Program-made: the position numbers and the translations under genes | The notes under the pieces: model-generated | Told to the model about the DNA's origin: nothing | The model's database searches: none | What the model saw: the letters and a program-made list of their open reading frames with translations, nothing else | Part shown: positions 42,879-54,600 of the stretch, in pieces | How positions within the stretch are numbered: position 1 is the stretch's first letter | Layout of the letters: every line of letters begins with the position of its first letter | DNA from: Mayamaea pseudoterrestris | Lineage: Eukaryota > Bacillariophyta > Bacillariophyceae > Sellaphorales > Sellaphoraceae | Direction of reading: 5' to 3' | Length of the DNA: 64,000 nucleotides | Assembly (NCBI GenBank): GCA_027923505.1 | Contig: BROI01000002.1 | Location: 2,604,001 to 2,668,000 of the forward strand

Positions 42879-45029
42879 ATGAGCTTTTCCTCGGCCGCTC
42901 GTGCCTCCACAAGGCTTGCTGTTCGACGAACAAGCCAATCACTGCGAACATCAAGATTGATACAAGCCAGTCGTCCAATCTTGACTTCGCATGGTCTTCG
43001 ATTCCTTTCTGAATCCATTGCTGCGCCGCAGGAGGAAAAGAAGGTGGAACAACTCGAGTTTCAGGCTGAAACGCGACAGCTTCTGGACATTGTCACCAAC
43101 TCCCTTTACACTGAAAAGAGTCTGTTTCTCAGAGAGTTAATTAGCAACGCATCCGATGCTTTGGAAAAGCTTCGTCACATTCAAGCGACCAACGAACAAA
43201 CTCTGGCGGCCGACTCGACGCCGCTGGAAATTCGCATAGACTTGGATGAGGTTACAAGTACCATTACTATTACCGACACGGGGATTGGAATGACTCGCGA
43301 TGAAATGATTAGCAACATTGGAACGATTGCAAGCTCGGGATCCAAAAAGTTTTTGCAGCAAATGGGACAACAGCAAGCGACCGATGGCTCATCTTTTGCC
43401 TCAACGGACCCAAGCAAAGGGATTATTGGCCGCTTTGGAGTTGGATTTTATAGCGCATTCATGATTGGAGAGAAGGTGGAAGTCCGATCTCGTTCAGCTT
43501 TGGACGAAAACAAGGATTTGACGCCCAAACTGTGGTCATCGGATGGTGCTGGTTCCTACGAAATTTCCAACCTGCCAGAGGAGGTACGCCAGGAACGCGG
43601 CAGCTCCATCGTCATTCACCTCAAGGACGAGTATTGGGACTATTGCGACGAAATTCGCATTGAGAAGATTCTCAAAAGATATTCAAACTTTGTAAACTTT
43701 CCTATCTACTTGAACGGCAGACGCGTCAATACGCTTGAAGCAATCTGGGCCAAGGACCCAAAGGAAGTGTCGGATGAAGACTATTCTGCCTTTTACAAGT
43801 ACATTGCAAATGCAGTGGACGAACCACTGGATGTTTACCATTTCAGGGTTGATGCTCCGCTCGACATGAAGGCGCTGCTTTTCATCCCATCCTTCCACTC
43901 TGAAAAGTATGGCATGGGACGGATGGAACCAGGCGTGTCAGTCTACAGCCGCAAGGTTCTTATAGAATCGAAAAGCCCAGACATATTGCCAGATTGGATG
44001 CGTTTCGTTAAAGGAGTCGTCGACTCGGAAGACTTGCCGCTAGCTGTATCGCGAGAAAAGGCGCAAGACTCGGCGCTGGTTGCAAAACTGCGCAAGGCGC
44101 TGACGCGCAAGTTCATTTCACACTTGACGAAAATGGTCAAGGATGACCGATCCAAGTATATTGATGAATTTTTCAAGGAGTATTCCTTCTTCTTGAAGGA
44201 GGGCCTTTGCCAAGACTACGAGTGGCAGTCGCAGTTGGCCAAGCTCTTATACTTTGAAACGTCCAAGGGTTCCACCACCGAGCTCCGGTCTCTTGACGAG
44301 TACATATCCTCCATGAGACCCGAGCAAAAGGATATTTACTACCTGGTCGCGCCCACGCGCGACGCAGCTATAAACAGTCCATATCTTGAAGCATTTGAAA
44401 AGGCTGGCGTTGAAGTTTTGTTCCTCTTTACTGCCATTGATGATTTCGTCATGGCGAATCTGGAGCAGTTTGAAGGTCGCAAACTGGTTTCGGTTGAAAA
44501 GGGAGACATTGACCTGTCCGATCTTTCGCGCACGGAAAAGAATGAGACTGATGATAATGTGTATAAAGCATCGCGAGAGCTAACGAGCATCGAGTGTCTC
44601 GAATTTTGCGACTGGTTTCGCAAGGAACTTGGCGACAAGAGAGTAGCATCTTGTACCGTCACCAATCGACTAACTTCCTCGCCAGCCATTGTCACGGACA
44701 ATGAGAGTGGAGCTATGCGACGCATGATGCGTTTGGTGGACACAAGTGAAGGCAGTCGCGATGGCATCCCCTTGCCCAAACAGAATGTTGAGATTAACCC
44801 AAAGCACGCCGTCATTGTTGGAATTTACGAGCTAAAGGCAACCGAACCAACGCTTGCCAAAGTTCTCGCCGAGCAGGTGTACGACAATTGCTTGGTGGCA
44901 GCAGGATTGTTGGATGACAGTCGTTCCATGTTGCCTCGTTTGAATGATTTGCTATTGTGTGTAGTAAACGGAGCCAAAGCTACGGCGGAGAACGACGATG
45001 CAAAATTGACAAATAAAACAAGTGAATAG
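42879..45029 (+). CDS. TRAP1: Mitochondrial HSP90 chaperone TRAP1
   Basis: 716 aa, one exon. The N-terminal ~45 residues are Arg/Ser-rich without acids (RTSQSLRTSRLIQASRPIL), a typical mitochondrial presequence. The GHKL ATPase domain follows with SLFLRELISNASDALEKL, DTGIGMTRDEM, GTIASSGSKKFL and GRFGVGFYSAFMIGEKV. The middle domain has the catalytic-Arg loop VDSEDLPLAVSREKAQ. The C-terminus lacks MEEVD, which rules out cytosolic HSP90, and lacks KDEL. It folds client proteins in the matrix. Confidence 0.95.
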   Translation: MSFSSAARASTRLAVRRTSQSLRTSRLIQASRPILTSHGLRFLSESIAAPQEEKKVEQLEFQAETRQLLDIVTNSLYTEKSLFLRELISNASDALEKLRHIQATNEQTLAADSTPLEIRIDLDEVTSTITITDTGIGMTRDEMISNIGTIASSGSKKFLQQMGQQQATDGSSFASTDPSKGIIGRFGVGFYSAFMIGEKVEVRSRSALDENKDLTPKLWSSDGAGSYEISNLPEEVRQERGSSIVIHLKDEYWDYCDEIRIEKILKRYSNFVNFPIYLNGRRVNTLEAIWAKDPKEVSDEDYSAFYKYIANAVDEPLDVYHFRVDAPLDMKALLFIPSFHSEKYGMGRMEPGVSVYSRKVLIESKSPDILPDWMRFVKGVVDSEDLPLAVSREKAQDSALVAKLRKALTRKFISHLTKMVKDDRSKYIDEFFKEYSFFLKEGLCQDYEWQSQLAKLLYFETSKGSTTELRSLDEYISSMRPEQKDIYYLVAPTRDAAINSPYLEAFEKAGVEVLFLFTAIDDFVMANLEQFEGRKLVSVEKGDIDLSDLSRTEKNETDDNVYKASRELTSIECLEFCDWFRKELGDKRVASCTVTNRLTSSPAIVTDNESGAMRRMMRLVDTSEGSRDGIPLPKQNVEINPKHAVIVGIYELKATEPTLAKVLAEQVYDNCLVAAGLLDDSRSMLPRLNDLLLCVVNGAKATAENDDAKLTNKTSE

Positions 45030-45910
45030 ACAAGTAAAAGTTAAGTAGACAGTAACGTTTGTTACACAAAGGCAAAACTACTATACAAAAGTGTTCATTA
45101 AAATGTTTAAAGAGCTCAGCTTCCTCGGCCACCTTCTCACAAGGGGTTCAGCGCTAAAAATAGGTCGATTGAGAAGGTCTTTCGACAACTGATCGCGGAG
45201 ACGTACATGCCCGACTGTGTTGAAAGTCGTCAGTGGTACTTGTATCATGTTGAGCGTGCCGTATACGTTGGTTTCGTGGTGTTGGAGGAACACGAAATTC
45301 GTCGTGAGATTGGACAGCATCTTTACTGGTATCAATGCGCGATGGAGCAAGGTCTCGAAACTTCATTCTTTGACCCTTTTGTTCATTCACGGCGTATGTT
45401 GAGGCTGACCTTGTTGCGACGACTGCGGCATGAAGCGCTCCATGCGCGACAATGGCTGTGCCATCACCTGTCTCAGGAAGCGCCATCGTACACGTCCAAG
45501 TTCGCGTTAAAAAATGACATGCAGTTGAATTCATATATACTTAGATGTGGATGACTTGACGATGCATGACTCAACGCTTCCGTTCCAATGGAGGGGACGG
45601 ATTACATGCATAGTTGCCTTCGCTAAGCTCGTCGTTGGAGCATTGCTTGGAGCAGCGTCGTCATGGCGCGCGCATCCGTTTCGGTTTCAACCGCTGCGAT
45701 TCACACTGCGACATGATGACGTTTCATTCTTGACGACTGACGCATCGCCTTTTTGTGTTGGCTCATCGCTCGCCGTCGTTTCTTTCACCATGACTCTCTG
45801 GATGCTTCGTGGCGAAACCAGGAATTGTTGATCTTACTTAATAGAATCAGCTCGTAAAGTAAGGAGCATTGTCGAGAGCTAAAAAGAGAACGGCCTCCAA
45901 CTCTGCTACA
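45030..45910. other. Intergenic, no supported gene
   Basis: 881 bp. Overlapping open stretches occur on both strands (45081-45350 and 45154-45534 minus; 45207-45554 plus; 45547-45831 plus). None has a recognisable domain, a consistent start or clear splice partners. A small spliced gene cannot be excluded. Confidence 0.45.
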
Positions 45911-47023
45911 ATGAGTCAAATACGAATGCCAATCATAATCATGCTCTCATTCGTTGCGACAGGCTTTGCTTGGCTGCCACTGACACCCATAAAAAGCAAA
46001 GCAGGTTTACAAACGCAATCAAGGCTATACAACGTACCACCTCCAGCCGAAGCCGACATTGATTCGTTCCAGGAATACGCATCCCGACAGTCACCCCCGG
46101 CATCCTTCTTTGAGCTCCAGCAGGATTGCATTCGATCGGCCCGTCTCGCCCGTCGTGACGGTCATAAACTGATCGAGGTGGAATTTCCTCCGCTCCCTGC
46201 GAATGTATTGGAAATGGACGACGTGAGTGCTTATGATGTGGCCGAGGCCAATCTAAATTTGGCACTTGAATTTGCCAAGGGTATGCTTGTGGCGGAGCAA
46301 GGTGCGATCAACAAGGTTGCAATCTTGCTGCCTGATGATGCCGAGGCAGACTTTGCGATTGGCAAGGCGGGTTCTGCCAATCCACAACCAGGCGTTGAAA
46401 TTAGCTCACTGAGACGAAGTGATCCAAATGATGATCGTATCTTTAAACCAGAGCAACTTTTACTTAACTTGTTTGGGACCAAGAACGGAATTGTTCAGCC
46501 TCTGCCTGGAGTCGACATGTACATTATTCTTGTTGCGTCTGCTCAAGAACTTCCTGATATTGAAGAACTCCATTTGAACGACCCGGACAAAACCATTGTT
46601 TTCTACAATCTCAAGCTGGATATATTGCGCGGCGACCTCGGCAACCCTGCTTTTCCCGGTAAAGACTTGCAGGATCGCTTTCTATCGCGGGTCAAACCTA
46701 TATACTACTTGCGCACACGCCAGTATAGTCGATCGACGACAAGGCCTCCGTTCATGGTAAACTTTCAGGGCTGCCTCTTCCGAGCCTACCCCGGCCAGTT
46801 CCAGACTCTGTTAGACACTGGCAATGGACGTTACCGACGCGTCCTGGCCAGTTCTACGCGACCACCGCTAGGAACATTCAAGCAGCAATTGATTGACGAT
46901 TTGAAGAAGCAAGGCGTCATTGAAGAGGAGGGATCAACACTAAATTTTCTGCGGACCGGGTACAAGACTTCAACTTGGTGGGAGGATGAGCGACCCGAGG
47001 CAAGCGATGGTTGGATGACTTAA
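45911..47023 (+). CDS. DUF1995 plastid protein, LPA3-like
   Basis: 370 aa; ATG at 45911 (acaATGA) since the upstream open frame has no ATG. Residues 1-20 form a signal peptide ending TGFAWLP (Phe19), a plastid import motif. DUF1995 hallmarks: RDGHKLIEVEFPPL, VAILLPDD, VFYNLKLDILRGDLGNPAFP, DLQDRFLSRVKPIYYLRTRQ and MVNFQGCLFRAYPGQFQ. LPA3 of plants aids photosystem II assembly, and algae hold several DUF1995 paralogues, so the exact role is unsure. Convergent with the next gene, 57 bp between stops. Confidence 0.88.
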   Translation: MSQIRMPIIIMLSFVATGFAWLPLTPIKSKAGLQTQSRLYNVPPPAEADIDSFQEYASRQSPPASFFELQQDCIRSARLARRDGHKLIEVEFPPLPANVLEMDDVSAYDVAEANLNLALEFAKGMLVAEQGAINKVAILLPDDAEADFAIGKAGSANPQPGVEISSLRRSDPNDDRIFKPEQLLLNLFGTKNGIVQPLPGVDMYIILVASAQELPDIEELHLNDPDKTIVFYNLKLDILRGDLGNPAFPGKDLQDRFLSRVKPIYYLRTRQYSRSTTRPPFMVNFQGCLFRAYPGQFQTLLDTGNGRYRRVLASSTRPPLGTFKQQLIDDLKKQGVIEEEGSTLNFLRTGYKTSTWWEDERPEASDGWMT

Positions 47024-47080
47024 CCTGTAGCCAGATGTACCACAGACTACAGTGCTAAAACGATATACTGCTTTAGCTTG

Positions 47081-47848
47081 CTACTTTCTTCTTTTACGAT
47101 AAGATAAGTCGGCCGTATCTTGGCCCACGCCATGTCCTGTAAAGGTGCCAACAATCAGTCGACGCCCCTTCCATCCTCGGCTCGCCGTATCAATCACAAC
47201 TCCTCTTCTTAGTCGAGGCTGTGATCCAAAAGCATTCAAGTGAAGATCAGCATGAAAAAGAAGCGTCGAGTTGAGTTGACACGTCAAGCCAGTTGGCGTT
47301 AATTGCCAATGTCCGATTGAAAAATGTCTACTGCTCTTGGCGGACGTCGCGCGAAAATAGCCATTTTCCGCAAAGTCAATGTAAAGGTTTGGTGGTAAAT
47401 GCATTGTATCGTTTCGCCATTCAATTTTAAGTTCCCATTGGTCAGTCCGAAGAGGATGAGGTGAAGACAGTTGCTGGTTGCTGCTGTCTCTATGTTCCGA
47501 TGGTATTCCTTTAACCTTGTTTCTTGGAGGCCCAAAGAGCCAAACAAGATCCCGTCGTTTTCGACTGTTAAACTGCGCATCGTCTTGGGAACAATTTTCT
47601 GCTTCTTGTTCATCCTTCTCTTCCCAGACAATATTTGGCGCCTTGTTGGATCGAAATGGCCATGGCGTCGTTCTGCGAAGTATCAGAGCCAGAACGAGAA
47701 ATATCAATTGCTTTTGGAAAGAAACCTTCCGGCTGTGATTTCTATAAAATACATTGTTGGTCATTTGGCTGCACAATGGGCTGTGAATGGCGCTTGCGAC
47801 GAGGACGCGAAATTGATGATGTCGCGTCAGAATCGCATAGGTACTCAT
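47081..47848 (-). CDS. Unknown protein with N-terminal membrane anchor
   Basis: 255 aa from ATG at 47848; a later ATG at 47764 would place the hydrophobic run QLIFLVLALIL nearer the start. After that anchor comes a charged linker, then a C-terminal domain (about 140-255) with DQWELKIEWRNDT, PPNLYIDFAENGYFRA, SIGHWQLTPTGLTCQ and GTFTGHGVGQDT. Its alternating strand-like pattern suggests a beta-rich lumenal or membrane-associated domain. I do not recognise the family; a stramenopile-specific protein is likely. Divergent from the next gene, 115 bp between starts. Confidence 0.65.
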   Translation of the reverse strand: MSTYAILTRHHQFRVLVASAIHSPLCSQMTNNVFYRNHSRKVSFQKQLIFLVLALILRRTTPWPFRSNKAPNIVWEEKDEQEAENCSQDDAQFNSRKRRDLVWLFGPPRNKVKGIPSEHRDSSNQQLSSPHPLRTDQWELKIEWRNDTMHLPPNLYIDFAENGYFRATSAKSSRHFSIGHWQLTPTGLTCQLNSTLLFHADLHLNAFGSQPRLRRGVVIDTASRGWKGRRLIVGTFTGHGVGQDTADLSYRKRRK

Positions 47849-47963
47849 ATCCAACGCCGCGCCGTCTCGCGCTCGCCCATCCCATGATCACACAAACGTC
47901 CGTCAAACATTCACCCTTGTCTTTGCCAACCTTTGCATATTCACCATATCGAGACTACCAAAC

Positions 47964-49767
47964 ATGAATCAAGCTCTATTGGATGCCATCGATGCTATGA
48001 ACTCTGGTAGAAACGCCTTTGATGTCACCATCATCTGCACAACGGACGATCATCAAGCGGCTTACTGGATGGACCGCCTTCGATCCGGTCTTTTGGCTCC
48101 AAAGGATAGTTCCTCCTTGTTTCCCATGGTACTTGCTGTATCGGAGGATTGGAACTCTGCTGGAGGCGCTGGGAACGGTCTTGGAACTCTCTACGCCTTT
48201 CAAAAGGCTAGTGCGTTGGCGAAGAAGGATTTCAATGTTGACCTTTGGGATTGTTTGCTCAAGGGCGAAATCTCGGCGGCCTTGTACCATACGGCAGGCA
48301 AGGGAACGCGCATGGCGCCGCTTCCAGCGTCGGAGAACAACAACAAGCCTGGAGTGGTATGTACATGATTGATATTGTAGTTATTGTAGATGAAAAAGGC
48401 GTCTATCTCACGCGCATCTTTTAATTTCCTTAGAAACTTCCATTTCCTCTACTTACAAGCAGTTGCAGCTCTGAAACCAATGCTCTGCGACTTACCAGCG
48501 TATTGGAGGCAGTTGTCAAGCAGACTGGAATCTATGCTACGGTTCGCAAGGGTCGGTAAGTATTTACACTTTGCATTGTTCTTATCTTGATGTCCAAACC
48601 TTCGCAAAGATTTGCTTAATCCACTCTACCTTTTGTCTGCACATCTACGGCAGATTGTCGGTATTCTGGGGTGATCAAGTGTTTTTGCCGTCCGCTCCAT
48701 TCGACGCGGATCCGACGCACCACGTGGACATTTTGTGCACATTGACTGGAGATGACTTTCCATCTCCGCAGGAGTGGAAGGAGAAGGGTCTTGACAAGTA
48801 TGGGTGCATCGCATGCGTCGACAAGGGCAACGGTGGCAGACTTGAGGCTGCTCAGGTTGAAAAGGTGTCACACGAGACTGCTGTTCAAATGCTCTCAGGG
48901 TTGGGGACATTGAAGCAGGTTGGACCTTCACTCGGAAGTTTTTCTGTTAGTGCCCAGTTTCTCCTGGCTTTGTCCAAGGAGTTTAAAATGGAATTAACGG
49001 AAAAGACGGAAAAGTTTGACACGGATCCGCATTTCTGGATGCCACTCACTTTGAAACTTGACTCCTACGTCTCCATCATGGGTCAAAAAGGAATGAGTGC
49101 AGCGGAAGCTACTAGTCATCACGAGCGCGTTGGCAAAATGAAGGAATCTTTTGATTTGGGATCAATGGGGCTGTTTGGAGCCGTTGACGTTGGAAGCGAG
49201 GCTTGCTGGTGGGATTATGGCATGCTCAAGCTTTATTCCCAAAACTCGCTGCTTTTGTTGGAGGATACACCGTCTGCAGACTTGCTGCGCAAATTCCTGA
49301 ACGTTTTGAGCAAGCAGCTGCAAGCTAATGTCGGCTCGGTTCAAGTGGATGACGCAAGTTACCTCTTTGGTGTAAATGCTAAGTCTGGTTCGGTGACCAA
49401 GTCGATTGTTGCCAACGTGACGGCCGAGGATGTGGAAATTGATGGTGCGATTGTCGTCAATTGTGCAGCCAAGAAGATTAAGGCTGGTCCCGGTGCTATC
49501 TTGTACAACATGATTGCAGGCGAGTCGGGCGAAATTACTGCTGGTGACGGCGAGATTCAAGTGTCTGTGACTGACGAAGCAGGAACGTCCACGACGCTTA
49601 AGAGCCGCATGGATATTGACGGTGGTAATGCTTGGAAGGAGAAACTAGATATGAATGAATTTTCGTTTGAAGACATTCACAAGCGAAACAGAAATGCCGC
49701 AATTACGGAGATTTCCAAGAAACGCGACGAACAATTTGCAAAAGTGGCTAAAACTCTTGGTTATTAA
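47964..49767 (+). CDS. Sugar-nucleotidyltransferase-like protein with C-terminal beta-helix-like part, three exons
   Basis: Exons 47964-48356, 48434-48555 and 48654-49767 (introns 77 and 98 bp, phases 0 and 2); 542 aa. TAGKGTRMAPLP (about 110-121) with NNNKPGV|KLPFPLL resembles the nucleotide-binding GxGTRxxP...KP signature of sugar-1-phosphate nucleotidyltransferases, and FWGDQVFLP fits the metal-Asp strand (GDQ). The C-terminal ~120 residues (SIVANVTAEDVEIDGAIVVN, AGPGAILYNMIAGESGEI) look like a left-handed beta-helix as in such enzymes. The sugar and nucleotide are unknown. Spacing differs from UGPase and GMPase; a branch related to GDP-fucose pyrophosphorylase is conceivable. Confidence 0.78.
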
Positions 49768-49898
49768 ATAAAATATGAGCAGGCATAGTACGTTGATGGC
49801 AAAGATAACAACCGTTTTTAACTGTGTATGTATTGTTTTTCGCGACCGGAAGACATTGATGTTCCGGTAATCTTAATGGTCGAATATCGCACGTACGG

Positions 49899-51326
49899 TT
49901 AGTAAGCACCATCAATTCCGGCCATACTCTTGATAATCAGCTTGTAGCCATCGTCCAACTTCACCGACTTATCCATGATTGACGCAATGATATTGGGCAT
50001 GTCCGATTTAATGTCAAGGAAATCGGCCAAATAGATGAGCAAGTTGAAGTCGGCAAGTCGATCCGTAAAGGTCCAACCTGCAGAGCCTGACTTGCTCAGT
50101 GTCTTTTTCATTTCGTCGTGAGATGGATGCCGAGTATCAACCTCGCGGTTGAGGCGAGGAAAGTCGCATATAACCTTATCCGACGTGTGCTGCACAATGG
50201 GCACGACTGTAAGAAAGAAGTTGTTATCAACCGTCGGACTGGGCTTTCCTTCCTGAATCGCCGTAAACGTTTCATTCACAACACAGCATTTCGAATTAGG
50301 CCCGACTTGCAGAGCTTCCTCCGCCACCATGGCCATGCACTGCTGGCTAACTTGAAAGGCTTCCACCGAGACGTTACCATCCTGTCCCTTGGCAACCTTG
50401 ACGGTGACAAAGGGAGTCTCATTGACTCCATCAGCAGCTTCTAGTTGATACTCTGCCGCCATGATTACTTCCGATGAGGAAAGCACATGGCCTTCGTCTC
50501 GAACATCATTCTGACCAAAGATCCAACCTACTCGACGCCAGCCCAGCATTTCGGCAATGCGTTTAACAGTTTCTTCCTTTGGATCATCCAGTGGAATGAC
50601 ACCTTCAACAGAATCTGGATCAAACTCTTGCGGTGGCTCGTAAATTGCTTCGACGCGAACCTTGTTGGGTGTTGGCTCATCTGGATCGTCAGAGAAAAAT
50701 GTTCCATACAGAAATCCCATATGCTTGCGCTTAAACTGCAGCGTCTGCAAATATCCCTGAAATTCAGTCAATGAGGGCACTTCGACAGAAACTTGCTTGC
50801 AGATTGCATTCTCTTGTCGCTGTATCTTGAACTCAAACTGAGCGTCAAGCGCCATGAAATCATTGAGTGTCCATTGCATCTTCATGTCACGCAATGGCAT
50901 CATGCCTTTGCGAAAGCCGCGCTCTTTCTCCGAAGGCGTTTCATTAGATGGAACAAGCTTGATACGTCCATCCTTGTCAATGACGCGTCGCATATTGGTT
51001 GCCGTCGGTGCAGTTGCTAACGGTGTAGTTCCGTTTGCGAAAGCTTCCTGCATGGCATTGCTACCCGTTGCCCCGGAAATATCAAGGCAGGTTTCAGGAT
51101 CGACTCGGCAATGCACCATGGCTCCATGCGTTAGTCCTTGCTCCGACAGAGGTCGATCGGAAGCTAAATGTTGCTTGCAAGCTGGATCAAAGGAGAGCGG
51201 CTCAAGAAAGACAACGTGTGGCCGAGTCGTTTGCACGGCGCCCATTACGTCTGCAACGGTCGCCGTTCGATCGTCGAGATTCTCGATGCGCCAAATGCCA
51301 ACGTTGGAGCGGATTCGAAGAAGCAT
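49899..51326 (-). CDS. NPL4: NPL4-like cofactor of Cdc48/p97
   Basis: 475 aa, one exon; ATG at 51326. A ubiquitin-like N-terminal domain (about 1-80) is followed by KMQWTLNDFMALDAQFEFKI, the NPL4 core, and an MPN-like domain beginning KHMGFLYGTFF with RVEAIYEPPQEF and GWRRVGWIFGQ. The zinc finger of the animal protein is absent, as in plants. NPL4 with UFD1 recruits ubiquitinated clients to Cdc48 for extraction, including ER-associated degradation. Chromophytes also have a plastid-derived ERAD-like system, but no plastid signal is seen here. Confidence 0.93.
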   Translation of the reverse strand: MLLRIRSNVGIWRIENLDDRTATVADVMGAVQTTRPHVVFLEPLSFDPACKQHLASDRPLSEQGLTHGAMVHCRVDPETCLDISGATGSNAMQEAFANGTTPLATAPTATNMRRVIDKDGRIKLVPSNETPSEKERGFRKGMMPLRDMKMQWTLNDFMALDAQFEFKIQRQENAICKQVSVEVPSLTEFQGYLQTLQFKRKHMGFLYGTFFSDDPDEPTPNKVRVEAIYEPPQEFDPDSVEGVIPLDDPKEETVKRIAEMLGWRRVGWIFGQNDVRDEGHVLSSSEVIMAAEYQLEAADGVNETPFVTVKVAKGQDGNVSVEAFQVSQQCMAMVAEEALQVGPNSKCCVVNETFTAIQEGKPSPTVDNNFFLTVVPIVQHTSDKVICDFPRLNREVDTRHPSHDEMKKTLSKSGSAGWTFTDRLADFNLLIYLADFLDIKSDMPNIIASIMDKSVKLDDGYKLIIKSMAGIDGAY

Positions 51327-51672
51327 CTTTACAAGCAAGCGTTGCTACTATCGTAGGCAAGGAGTCCAGTGGATGGAATTTACGGAAGATGAGATTGAAC
51401 GCGAATGCGACGACTGCCATGGCGGTCGATGAGCGTCGCAGCTTTTTTGTCGTACTGGTTCTTACTACTTAAGCCCCAAATGGTTGGTGGATGCCGCTGC
51501 GCATTGACTGACGTTTCACGCCGCTGCTTTCTTCATCTGCCACCATGAAGATCCTGTCACATCATTCGTTCCGGCCAAAATCCAGGCTCATTCTTGACAC
51601 CATCAGCGCTTCTGAGTAGAAAGTCTATTCAGTACCATATAACAGAGTCGAATCTTATAGCCTGCTGCAAAA
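51327..51672. promoter_or_regulatory. Divergent region between NPL4 and stromal processing peptidase
   Basis: 346 bp. An open plus-strand frame (50854-51432) is a shadow of NPL4. No element was recognised. Confidence 0.4.
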
Positions 51673-54600
51673 ATGAGGCTTTTGGAATCGAGGAGCGCGC
51701 TTGTGCTATTGGCGCTTGTCTTGCCGACGGCGACGGCCTTCCTTCCACCATCACTTGTTAATACAAACTCGCATCGACAAATATTTTCACCATCGGCTCT
51801 CGCAGAGCAAAAGCAGAGTAGTCCAGCATTTTCACTCGGCAATCTTTTTGGGGGAAGTGCAGCAAACCCGACGGCTCCAGGTTTGCGAGGAACATTGGAA
51901 CCTCATCCATCTGTCCGTCCGCATATTTCACCATTAAATCGATTGTCAAAAGATAAGCGACATACACACATCACATCCGAAGCGCTACCAGTACATCCAG
52001 ATGTTATTTCGGGTGTCTTGCCGAATGGACTTTCTTACGTGATTCTTCCAAACAAGTCGCCGCCTGGCAGGTTTGAAGCACATTTGCAAGTCTTTTCCGG
52101 ATCGGCCGACGAATTGGAGTCACAGCAAGGCATTGCTCACTTGACGGAGCATGTCGCATACATGGGAAGTCGCAAGAGAGAACGCTTGTTTGGAACTGGA
52201 AGTCAGGTATGTTGCGCCAACAGTGAAGGACTTACCAGCGCACATCATTTTGTGTCGTGCTTGATTCTGTAATGTGAGCTCACCTCAACTCCTTTCCACT
52301 CGATAGACGAATGCGTACACTGACTTTCAACATACTGTATTTTATGCTGCATGCCCTGTACAAACCCCGCGCGAAGGGACACCCATGCTTCCCATGGCAC
52401 TGGACGCTTTGGTTGACGTGATGGAAGCCCGCGTCGAAAAGGGTCGGTTGGAGAAAGAGAGGGCGGCCGTTCTCAGCGAGATGACAATGGTTAATACGAT
52501 TGAGTACAGAGTTGAATGCCAAATTTTGTCGACATTGCACCGTGAGAATCGACTAGCGAAACGTTTTCCTATTGGAAAGGAGGTTCTGATCCGCAACTGG
52601 CAATGTGAGGATGTGCGAACCTGGCATCGAACACATTACAGACCCGACAATGTGCTTTTGTATCTTGTCGGTGACATTGACCCTGCACAAGCAGAAAAGA
52701 CGATCGCTGAAAAGTTTGGACATGTTACTGCGGACAAGCAAGCAGTCGATATCAAAATACCGGAACTGAAAAAGCAAGCGAGTGCTTTAGCGGATGGAGT
52801 AGTTGCAAACAGTGTCAAGGCAGCTCAAAGCTGGCACTACCCTCCTGTGCGACATGATTGGAGTCTTGTAAAGAACAAAGATGTTGATCCCAATTTGTTG
52901 ATACCACCAAACTCGATCGATTACGACCTTCACCTGCAGAAACCTTACGACATGGATGAAAAGGTGGAGCTGTTAAATCAGGTTGAGTTGACGCCCGGAA
53001 AGTCGATTCGACCGCACATCTTCCGGCACGAGTTGCTCCAGGCATTCTCATTCCACTTATTCGCAAAGAGACCAGTCGAACAAATTGTTGATCTGGATTC
53101 GTTCCGCCGCTCGTTGGCGCGGCGAGTCGCACTCGCAGCCTTACAGATTCGCTTGAACGTCGGTGGCCGAAGCGATGATCCCGCGTTTACATTTGTGGAG
53201 TTCAATCAACTTGATTCGGCGAGAGAAGGCTGTGCTGTTTGTAGTCTCGACATGACTGCCGAACCAAAGCGATGGAAGGATGCCATTGGCAAGTCCCTGT
53301 CGGAAATCCGTAAGCTCGGTTTATATGGTGTCACGTTGGGAGAAATGGAGCGATATGCGTCGTCCCTCATGACGGACGCTGAACAACTTGCCGCCCAAGG
53401 GGATAGAATTGGCCACGGAGATCAATTGTCGTACCTCATGGAAACTGTTGCGAATGGTCACACTTTCATGTCGCCTATGCAATCATACCAAATGACTGTC
53501 AAAGCACTTTCTACCATGACACTAGAACAAGTGAACGAAGCCGCGTCAGAACTTTGCTCGCACATAACTTGTTTCAATAAGAACGAGGAAGCTATAAGTG
53601 GCCCTGCCATTGCTATTGCGTGTATGCCAAAAGGAATTGCCGCGGATGATGAAGGGTACTGTGACGCAGACTCATTAGTTCAAACGATCTATGATGCTTG
53701 CCAGATTGAAGTCGAACCCGAAAAAGACATTGTCGTTCCTTTTTCACTTATTCCCGAGGAAGAACTAGCTGAAGCTTTCGAGAAAAAAGAACCCGTTTGG
53801 AATTCTGGTACGTTCACGGACGGCACGCCAGATACAGCTCCTGATTCATTGACGCGGCCATTCACGCTAAGACGACTTGACAATGGTATCAGAATAGGAG
53901 TCGCCCAGAACCAAGCCGAATCGCAGCGTGGTCACCTGCGTTTGGTTGCTCCCGGCGGTCGAGATGCGGAGAGAAAATTGGGATTCCCGAATGGCAGTAT
54001 GTCAATCGGAGCGCGAACGATGCAAGAAGGTGGAGCTTTTGGTCCATGGACACGAGAACAGGTCGAACTCTTTTGCGTCGATCATTTAATCATGGTTGAG
54101 ATAGTCTGCAGCGAGGAAGCTTTAACATTCGACTTCGTGTTCCCAACTACGAATGTTGGCAATGTTGGTTTCGGCGACAATGTACAGCTGGGCATTACAG
54201 GAACTGAATCCGTTATGCAAATTGTTCGCGAAATCTTGGTCGGTTTCAAATGGGAGCAGGATGCACTTGGTCGCAGCAAGCAAAGCTTCCGCAGCGCTCA
54301 CGAGAGTCTCGATAAGAACCTCGAGGATCTGAGCAAGGAACTTGTTGCAGAGGCTATGACCCAACACGACAGTCGATTTCTCTCCATCGACGTTGACGCG
54401 GTGAACAGTATCACTCTGGACGAAGCCAAGAAAGCAGTCATGTCTCAATTACAACCCGAAAACCTGGAAATCTCAGTGTCCGGGGACTTTGATGTTGTTG
54501 AAGTTTTGGAAATGATTTACAAATTTCTGGGAACTATACCTGCGGAAACGAACGCGGAATTCAAAGTTGATCCTAGCGAAGTGCCTCCTTGGACGGGTCG

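Noticed and set aside
45081-45831. Several overlapping open frames on both strands
   Set aside because: No domain, inconsistent frames, no convincing splice sites or starts.
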